Positions 57,495-64,000 of a DNA stretch of 64,000 nucleotides are shown piece after piece. Made by a program: the position numbers and the translations under genes. Under the pieces are notes generated by a model. The model had not been told where the DNA came from, ran no database searches, and saw only the letters and a list, made by a program, of their open reading frames with translations. This DNA comes from Rosa chinensis. Lineage: Eukaryota > Streptophyta > Magnoliopsida > Rosales > Rosaceae. Numbering within the stretch: position 1 is the first letter of the stretch; each line of letters starts with the position of its first letter. Where the stretch lies: the NCBI RefSeq assembly GCF_002994745.2, contig NC_037091.1:4953501-5017500 (forward strand), given 5' to 3'.

Positions 57495-59549
57495 TCAAGC
57501 TGATGGGAGTGATACGAACATCAGATTGCAGGTGAGAATGCATATTCCAACTAGGAAATGAGGGAAAGTGATCCCCATAGCTCCATAGGCCGAGGCCTGC
57601 CTACAATTCATCATATTTTTGTCCGGAGTAGAAGGAAATAGGCATGTGCCTGGTGTCGGCAACGCTTCAATTTTCTTGAGAAGAGCTTGCTGCAAATGAG
57701 GGTGAGTAGGAACTGATAATGGAGATGCATGTACAAATGGCAGAGGCTTGACTTGCGATTGAAAAGCATTGTTATTTGGTTGAGTAGCAATGGAGGGTGG
57801 CTTTGGTTGAGTGGGGATGGTAGCTGACAAAGCTTTAGGTGCTGCACAAGTTGGTGGTTGAATACCATAGTGATGCCTACGCAAACATTTGATTGCACTG
57901 TGACCCATTTCAAAGAAAATCTGACATTGCATAGACGATCCAGAAGCACAAACCTGCCTAGGAGAAGATTGCCGAGAGCAAATTTGAGCAGTGTGACCCG
58001 AATTGTAGACTTGTAGTAGAATTGACAAGCTTCAAGGTAACTGTTGAAAAGATTTGAAGGTCCAAAACCATTACGACCTCCAAAATTAGCATGATGATTG
58101 GGATTAGAACTGCCAAAATCATTTGAAGTGCCAACATTAGTCCCTGCTGCAGTTCTTAGAGAGTTAACTTGACTACTTGAGGTTGTCTGTAGACTCTGTA
58201 GTAACAACTTTTAGCAGAATGTCCTTTCCTCTTGTAAATTTGGCATTCAGTGTATGAATTAATATACCAACCTGTAAAGAAAATTTCCCCTTCCGAGATA
58301 GGCCATTATTTTGCTGTTGATTCTGCTGAGAGCTGTTGTTGAATGTACCAGGTTGCACATTTTGTTGAGAGAAGTATCCATATTGTTGTGCTCCGTTGTG
58401 ATTAAGATTGGACTGTTGAACATATGAGGTGCTAGAATCATTTTGAGCAACATAACCAGTAAGGATAATGATACTGTGATAGCACTGAGCTAAAAATCCC
58501 TTCACTACCTATTGTGTTACTTATCACAGATGCATTGTTGGGTACAGAAGAAGTACCAACACTTGAATTAGGCATGAAACCTCCATTTGAAGGAGCAACA
58601 AAACCAGTACTTGGTATCATAGTATTCTGTGGAGCCACATAACCAAACTGTGGTGCGGTTGTCGGAGATGCAATATACCGCAACACAGTGATGCATGGTA
58701 GATATTCCAGATGATTCATGGTTAGATACACCATTTGACATAGCACAATTATTCACATTAGGGTGATGTGAATGCACCATGTGGCTGACCAAAACCAGGA
58801 GGTGACACCAAACCAGAGGACATTCCATACTGAGAGTTATGCATCATTCCATTTTGTGCCATCATTGCAGCTAATGGAGCTAATGGTGCAGATTTATTCT
58901 CTAGTTCGATCTCAGTTTCAGCTGCCAATAACAATGCTCTCACTTCTTCCAAATCTAAATGGCTCTTGCCTCTAATAATTTGCCTAGTGTGGCCATACTC
59001 ACTAGGAAGCCCAGCTAGAATCAAACTCTTAACATCTTGATATGATATTCAAACACCAACCACAACTAAATGATCTCTAACAGTTTTGAAGTGCAATAAA
59101 TACTCGTCTATAGAATCTGATCCTTTTCAGATATTTTGCAGAGTAGAGAGTAGACTTCAATCGCAAAATGTGAAATTTCGAATTTTCTGCATAATGTTGT
59201 TTGAGAGTGGTCCATACCTCCATTGAAGTTTGGCATCCAATCACTAGAGTAAGTGCTAAGTGCTTCAGCTGAGATTGAATTTGAGTAAACCATGCCCTCT
59301 AATATGATGTTGCATCAAATATAACCAAGTTGGGTAATTGGTTTCATCGAGACGAACAGGAACTGAGTGGCAAACTTGAGTCAGAGTAAACCAGAGTTGA
59401 ATCTTGGATCTTGAATTTGATAGAGAAACTGCTACAGAATATGAAGAAACCCACGATTGCTTGGTAATTGTACCGGTATTTTGGAGAGGAATCTTTGAAC
59501 AGCTTCGTGTACGAACAAGAGAAGAAGAACAACTACAGTAAACGAACAA
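57495..59549 (-). pseudogene. gag: gag pseudogene of the deleted copia derivative
   Basis: Several frames on the - strand spell a copia gag in order: RLDETNYPTWLYLMQHHIRG (about 59350), ILAGLPSEYGHTRQIIRG and LDLEEVRALLLAAE (59024-58758), a Gln/Asn/Ser-rich region (58500-58260) and a zinc knuckle CQIFFEMGHSAIKC (about 57930) in which the second Cys is Phe. Frameshifts separate the pieces. The family differs from E1-E4. Confidence 0.8.
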
Positions 59550-59615
59550 TGATCATATTCAATCTTGGACTTTTGACTGGTAATTGTACAAAACGTTGAT
59601 TTCTTGGTGTTTTTG

Positions 59616-60221
59616 TGACGTAGGACGAGAATGAGCCTGGTTTAGCCAGAAAACTAGAATAATAAAGAAGCGGTGTGAAATTAAGAAGAGTGATTAGAAA
59701 ATAGGTAATTCACGCATAATGAGGTTACTAGCCGCTGCAATATTCAAGAAAATTTGGTTTTGGACTTTTCGGGTTACTCGTGCAAAAAGTCAGGTCTTAA
59801 TTGCGAAGCAGATTGTGATCAACTTTTGGCCAGAATGTCCGTTTGAGACGCATGATACATTTTTAGAATGGGAACGACGAGATCTTCAAGACTCACTTTA
59901 GTGAGCCCTACGGATTTTGGCCTAAATATGTCGTTTTAATCATCCGATTCGGGATTTAATATCTTTAGGCTAGTCCTACATTTGTTTTAGAATTATTTTA
60001 TTTTAGGTTTTTAGTTTCTTTTTAAATTTGGATTCTTTAGGATTTCTTGTTAGATTATGATTTTAGGTCTTAGATTCCTATATAAGCACCATCATGTTTT
60101 GTATAGTTTATCATATCAAATTTAATAAAAATTACAGATTTTTCTCTCTTTCTCTGGTGGATTCCAGATTTATCTTTTTAGGGTTTATCGCTTGTAAACC
60201 CCGTTACTTCCGACTACGTCA
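59616..60221 (+). mobile_element. Solo LTR (606 bp), same family as in SEO-A exon 6
   Basis: Begins TGACGTAGGACG and ends CGACTACGTCA, flanked by TTTTG at 59611-59615 and 60222-60226. It matches 10773-11379 almost throughout (607 bp) and has the same orientation. The outer eight bases (TGACGTAG / CTACGTCA) form a perfect inverted repeat. Confidence 0.92.
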
Positions 60222-60302
60222 TTTTGATTTGGTAATTATACAAGTATTTAGTTTTGAAAGAAAATTGCAGCGGAAGAAGAATCATGTATGAGCAATGGTT
60301 AG

Positions 60303-60508
60303 TGTTAGCATGAGTCATGGCATAATATTAGGAATGGAATATATCGTAATTATATTGATTGTATTGTAGTTAGTACTTACCTGTTCTGTGTGTGGTAGAG
60401 AATAGAGACGTAAGTCGATTGTATTCCTGTAATCCTCTTTATATACCTCCATTGTGAGATGAATGTTATATCAAAAAATTCATTCTCTATATCTCATCTT
60501 ATTTGACT
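60303..60508 (+). repeat. 5' LTR of E4
   Basis: Starts TGTTAGCATGAG and stops before the primer site. It ends GACT instead of the usual CA, so the last bases are mutated or the edge is off by one or two. TTTATATACC near 60430 is TATA-like. Confidence 0.75.
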
Positions 60509-60520
60509 TGGCATCAGAGC
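60509..60520 (+). other. Primer binding site of E4
   Basis: TGGCATCAGAGC, one mismatch from the initiator tRNA-Met complement TGGTATCAGAGC. Confidence 0.85.
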
Positions 60521-61208
60521 AAAGATCCGAGAGGACTTTGTCTCTTATTTTCTACTCTTATTTTTCTGAATTATTTCAAAAACCCCATTGTTAGGGTTAT
60601 TGTTTCCTAAACGGCGTTACCCTCCTGTGGTCATCCTTTCCTGCGTTGACATTAGTCCAAGAATGACTAGATCATCTTCTTCTTGGACTTCGACGACATC
60701 AGACCAGCCGCCTTCATCACCTGTCCAGGTCGGCTTCGTCTTCCTCGTTCAGACCCAACGTTTTGATTGGACATCAGCACGAGAAAATCGAAACTTCCAT
60801 CTGCTCCAGATTGGTTTTCTCCATCTATTCCGTCCGTACCTTCGTCAGACCCGCGTCGAGTTAGTAGTCCACCACCTCGGCCCAATCGTGCGCAGCCTGT
60901 TGTCGACCAGTCGTCGAGCTTCTCAGCCCGTCACGCGCATCCCATCAGCGACTCAATCTTCAGCCCGAACCTCCGGCTCCTTCGCCCAGCCTCGGTGGTC
61001 ATTCTTTCCATTCAGCACCGTCAATCACTTCGTCCGGTCCTTCTCTCCAGTTCGGTTCTACTCTCCAGTTCAGAACCGTGACCCGTCCTTCTCTCCAGGT
61101 CACCAACCCGTGCAAAAAAAAAAAAAATTGTTGCACGGCCTGTTTTGGTTTATTATTTTTGGATTCTCTTATTCTTTTTATTTCGCTGCATATTGTGATT
61201 TTGCTACG

Positions 61209-62132
61209 ATGGGTGGTGATGAAGGTGAAAATTCCAAGATCAATGAGGTCCAAAAAGTTGAGGTTTATGTTCGAAACTCAGACGGTGGTTCTTTTAGGGG
61301 TACGAAACTCAATGGTACCAATTTCTGAACATGGAAGAAGATTATGTCTGTCCATCTTTGTGGCAAAAACAAGATGGGGCATGTGACTGGAACAATTAAA
61401 GCTTCGAGTGAGGAGGATGTGGATGCCTATACTAAGTGGGAGGATGATGATGGATCTGTGATGGCAATCTTATTCAAAGTCATGATTGAGGATGTGCTAC
61501 AGTTGGTGGAAGAGTGTGAGATTGCTGAAGCAATATGGAAGACATTGGGGGATCTGTATACAAATGAGTCTGATTTTATACAGGTTCATGAATTGATGTG
61601 TAAAGCTGCCAGTATGCAGCAGAATGGGCAACCAGCAGCTGTGTATTTCACCTAGCTGAAGAATGTATGGGCTGAAATTAACCAGAAGCGTCCTTGCAAG
61701 ATCAAGAATCAGGAAGATCTTGTGTGGTACCAGAAGGAAAAGGAACTTGAAAGTGTTCATGCATTTTTGAGAGGACTTGATGAGAAGCATAGTAATGCCA
61801 AGGGAGAATTGCTCAGAATGACAGACCCTCCTAGTTTGAACACAGCATTTACATACATCCGTAAGGATGAGTCTCAGCAGGAAAGTGTCAAACATACATA
61901 GGTTGAAGTATCCAGCCTAGCCATTCAGGCCAAGTCACCAGCACCTCTCCTTCAGCAGCAGATTTCAGCCCCACTTCATCAGCAAGGTTTCCCACCAGGC
62001 TTCACCAATCGCCCTCGTCCTCAATGCTCTTATTGCAATGACCTTGGACATGTTCGAGAGACTTGTTGGAAGCTGAATGGGTACCCTAAAAAGAAGGGTT
62101 ATCGTCCTAAGGCGAAGGCAGCTGCGGGTTAG
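61209..62132 (+). pseudogene. gag: gag of E4 with four in-frame stops
   Basis: The ATG at 61209 (MGGDEGENSKINEVQK) opens a frame that runs to pol without a frameshift. It is cut by TGA at 61326 and TAG at 61653, 61899 and 62130. Between them are copia gag features (AIWKTLGDLYTNESDF, FLRGLDEKHSNAKGELL) and an intact CCHC knuckle CSYCNDLGHVRETC followed by WKLNGYP. The upstream frame to 60588 has no start context and is read-through. Confidence 0.87.
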
Positions 62133-64000
62133 TTGGTCCAAGAACCAGACTTCTCTGGTGTGGCCGGTCAGGATCATCGTATGGTAGGTGGGGCTACTCC
62201 TACAGCCTCTATAGCTAGTCATGGTAAGATTGGTTTGGCTTTAAAGGTTTCTAACTTTGTTGGTTTTGATACATGGATTATTGATTCTAGTGCCTCCGAT
62301 CATATGACTTATGATAAATCGTATTTTACTGAATTGTCTTCCCCACCAGTGTCCTATGTAACAAATGCTAATGGTGAGGCCTTTCCTGTGTTAGGGTCAG
62401 GGTCAGTTTGTATTACTCCCACCTTAGAACTTCATAATGAATTATATGTGTCTGACTTGTCTCATCATTTGATATCTGTTCCACAGTTGAATACTGAGTC
62501 TAAATGCTCCGTAACCTTTTATCCTATGTATGTGATTTTTCAGGATCTTCTCACCAGGGAGATAATCGGTCGGGGGTATCTGAGGGGCAGGTTGTTCCAT
62601 CTAGATCAGACATACGCAGGGGAGAAACTAGGAGCACAATCCCGCGCCGGTTTGACTTCGAGTTTTGATAAACTAAGTGAAATTTGGTTGTGGCATCGCC
62701 GTTTAGGGCATCCTTCTTTTAGTCTTATGAGAAAAATCATGCCTACTCTGTTTATTGGTGTGGATGAGTCTGTTTTACATTGTGAAACATGTGTTTTGGC
62801 CAAGAGTCATCGTGCTACTTATTCTCCTAGTATTTCTAATAAAAGTGTTATTCCTTTTGAGTTAATTCATTCTGATGTTTGGGGACCTTCTAGAGAGCCC
62901 ACTGTATCGGGTATGAGATATTTTGTGTTGTTTATTGATGATTGTACGAGATTGTCATGGGTTGCTCTTCTTAAAACCAAATATGAAGTCTTTCCAGCTT
63001 TTCAAACTTTTCGTACTCTTGTTCAAACACAATACCATAGCACTATTAAAGTCCTTCGTTCTGACAATGGGGGAGAATATGTTAATCATGTTTTCCAAGA
63101 GTTCTTCAAAACCCATGGGATTGTCCACCAAACTACATGTCCACAAACACCAGAACAAAATGGAGTGTCTGAAAGGAAAAACCGTCATTTACTTAATATG
63201 GTTCGTGCGCTTCTCTTTAGTGCTCATATGCCTAAGTATCTTTGGGGTGATGTTGTACATGCTTCCTCCCATCTAGTGTCCTTCAGGGAAAAATTTCATT
63301 TGAGGTTCTTGCAACTCATGTCTCCTTACCTTCATTTCATAATCTTCCAGCTCGTGTCTTTGGTTGTGTTGCGTTTGTCCATGTCCCTAAAAATCAGAGG
63401 TCTAAGTTAGATGCCAGAGCACTTAAGTGTGTGTTTGTTGGCTACGGAGGTTATCAGAAAGAATACAAGTGCTATCATCCACCTACCTGAAAGTACTATG
63501 TCACTATGGATGTTACTTTCTTTGAGGACATGAGCTATTTTTCCTCTTCAGATACAGCTCTTCAGGGGGAGAATTCATATTTTGAAGAGCTGTATCATGG
63601 AGTGGGGGAGGAATCAGAAGGAGGAGGAGAAGTCACACAGGCAAGAGGTATTTTGACGGATCCAGTTGAGATCATCAACCCGTCACCTCTAGAAGCAGAA
63701 GCCCCAAACATCCAGGCACTAGTCTCAATCACAGAAAATGAAGTTGAAGACACAACTACCCCTTCGGTTGTAGCTCCTACCCCTGACCCACAGCTTCCTG
63801 GTACTGAAGATCACTCATCTAAGGTATGTCCACCCACTGGTACTAGTAGTAGTGAGTCTAATGTTGGGCAATATGTGTTACCAAATAGGACTACTAGGGG
63901 TCAACCAGCCAAAAGGTTTGAACCTACTCTTACTGCCAAATCAAAATACCCAGTAGCCAATTATTGATTACACGCATTTTTATGCACGTAATTACGTTCT
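62133..64000 (+). pseudogene. pol: pol of E4, protease and integrase part (continues past window)
   Basis: In order: a protease motif WIIDSSASDHM (about 62274), where the active-site Asp-Ser/Thr-Gly has Ser for Gly; GAG-pre-integrase with the HHCC finger (HRRLGHPS ... CETCVLAKSHR, about 62695-62810); and an integrase core with the three acidic residues (HSDVWGP, RSDNGGEY, PEQNGVSERK) in an open frame to 63410. The frame then shifts near 63285, and a TGA interrupts at about 63488. The linker, with acidic and Pro-rich text, follows at 63506-63967. It encoded polyprotein for insertion and reverse transcription; this copy cannot make a functional one. Confidence 0.9.

Larger units (their letters stand above)
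57159..60302 (-). mobile_element. Internally deleted Ty1/copia derivative (gag without pol)
   Basis: On the - strand a copia-type gag (59549 to about 57495) is followed, with almost no pol, by a short tail reading SDVRITPISLRWGC, which resembles the end of a copia RNase H region, then the purine tract GAGGTGGGGA and an LTR starting TGTTAGGATT at 57486. The LTR probably ends near 57159. The 5' LTR is not visible: the element is interrupted on the right by E4 at 60303. A solo LTR (59616-60221) lies in its leader. Confidence 0.72.
60303..64000 (+). mobile_element. Ty1/copia element E4 (3' end outside window)
   Basis: A 5' LTR, an initiator tRNA-Met primer site, gag and pol through integrase follow in copia order and mostly one frame. 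The sequence is not close to E1-E3. It appears to have inserted into the deleted derivative to its left; the predicted left duplication is GTTAG (60298-60302), with its partner outside the window. RT and RNase H would lie beyond 64000. Confidence 0.92.

Noticed and set aside
60588..61208. Upstream extension of the E4 gag frame
   Set aside because: It is leader sequence with low-complexity Ser/Pro/Arg text. The gag-like start is at 61209.
1..64000. Integrated pararetrovirus or a DNA virus
   Set aside because: All RT remnants have copia order with integrase before RT, or lie between LTRs. No movement protein or coat features are seen.
1..64000. tRNA or rRNA genes
   Set aside because: tRNA-like matches are only the short primer sites next to LTRs. 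No cloverleaf or rRNA segment was recognised by eye.

Overview
This window is plant nuclear DNA, most likely from a eudicot and probably a rosid. It carries two spliced genes of the sieve element occlusion (SEO) family, which encode phloem filament proteins. The rest is a dense bed of plant transposons: Ty1/copia elements, large solo LTRs, a TRIM, hAT and Harbinger-like MITEs, and poly(A)-tailed L1-type retroposons. No bacterial features, rRNA, tRNA or CRISPR array are seen. I cannot name the species.

Layout. 1-5549: 3' part of a decayed copia element (E1, + strand). 7265-12811: an SEO pseudogene (SEO-A) with a hAT MITE in its leader, an L1-like retroposon in intron 4, a solo LTR in exon 6 and several small coding lesions. 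13313-25345: a 12 kb copia element (E3), enlarged by two nested solo LTRs. 25907-28834 and 29117-31232: two more solo LTRs of the TGATA...TATCA family; the first holds a hAT element which itself holds a foldback MITE. 31949-36597: L1-like retroposons, a Harbinger-like MITE and an inverted-repeat element with a C26 run. 37544-44910: a complete copia element (E2, - strand) with two identical 213-bp LTRs and target duplication TGTTC, but dead genes. 46901-47256: an intact-looking TRIM. 48043-51087: a 3 kb solo LTR with three tandem arrays. 52265-56540: the intact SEO gene (SEO-B; 7 exons, 681 residues). 57159-60302: an internally deleted copia derivative on the - strand, pierced by a second copy of the solo LTR found in SEO-A. 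60303-64000: a different copia element (E4, + strand), running off the window.

How it fits together. SEO-A and SEO-B share the same seven-exon plan, strand and TATA-to-ATG spacing once insertions are removed, so they are paralogues now about 40 kb apart because transposons piled up between and inside them. SEO-B is the only gene here that I judge able to encode a cellular protein. Most insertion boundaries were fixed by matching target-site duplications (5 bp for LTR elements, 8 bp for hAT, 3 bp for Harbinger-like, 13-18 bp for most L1-like), which can be read directly. The most unusual point is E2: it inserted recently, judging by its LTRs, yet it carries nonsense and frameshift mutations. 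It also shares an apparent frameshift near the RT/RNase H junction with its older relative E1, which suggests a defective lineage moved by proteins supplied in trans.
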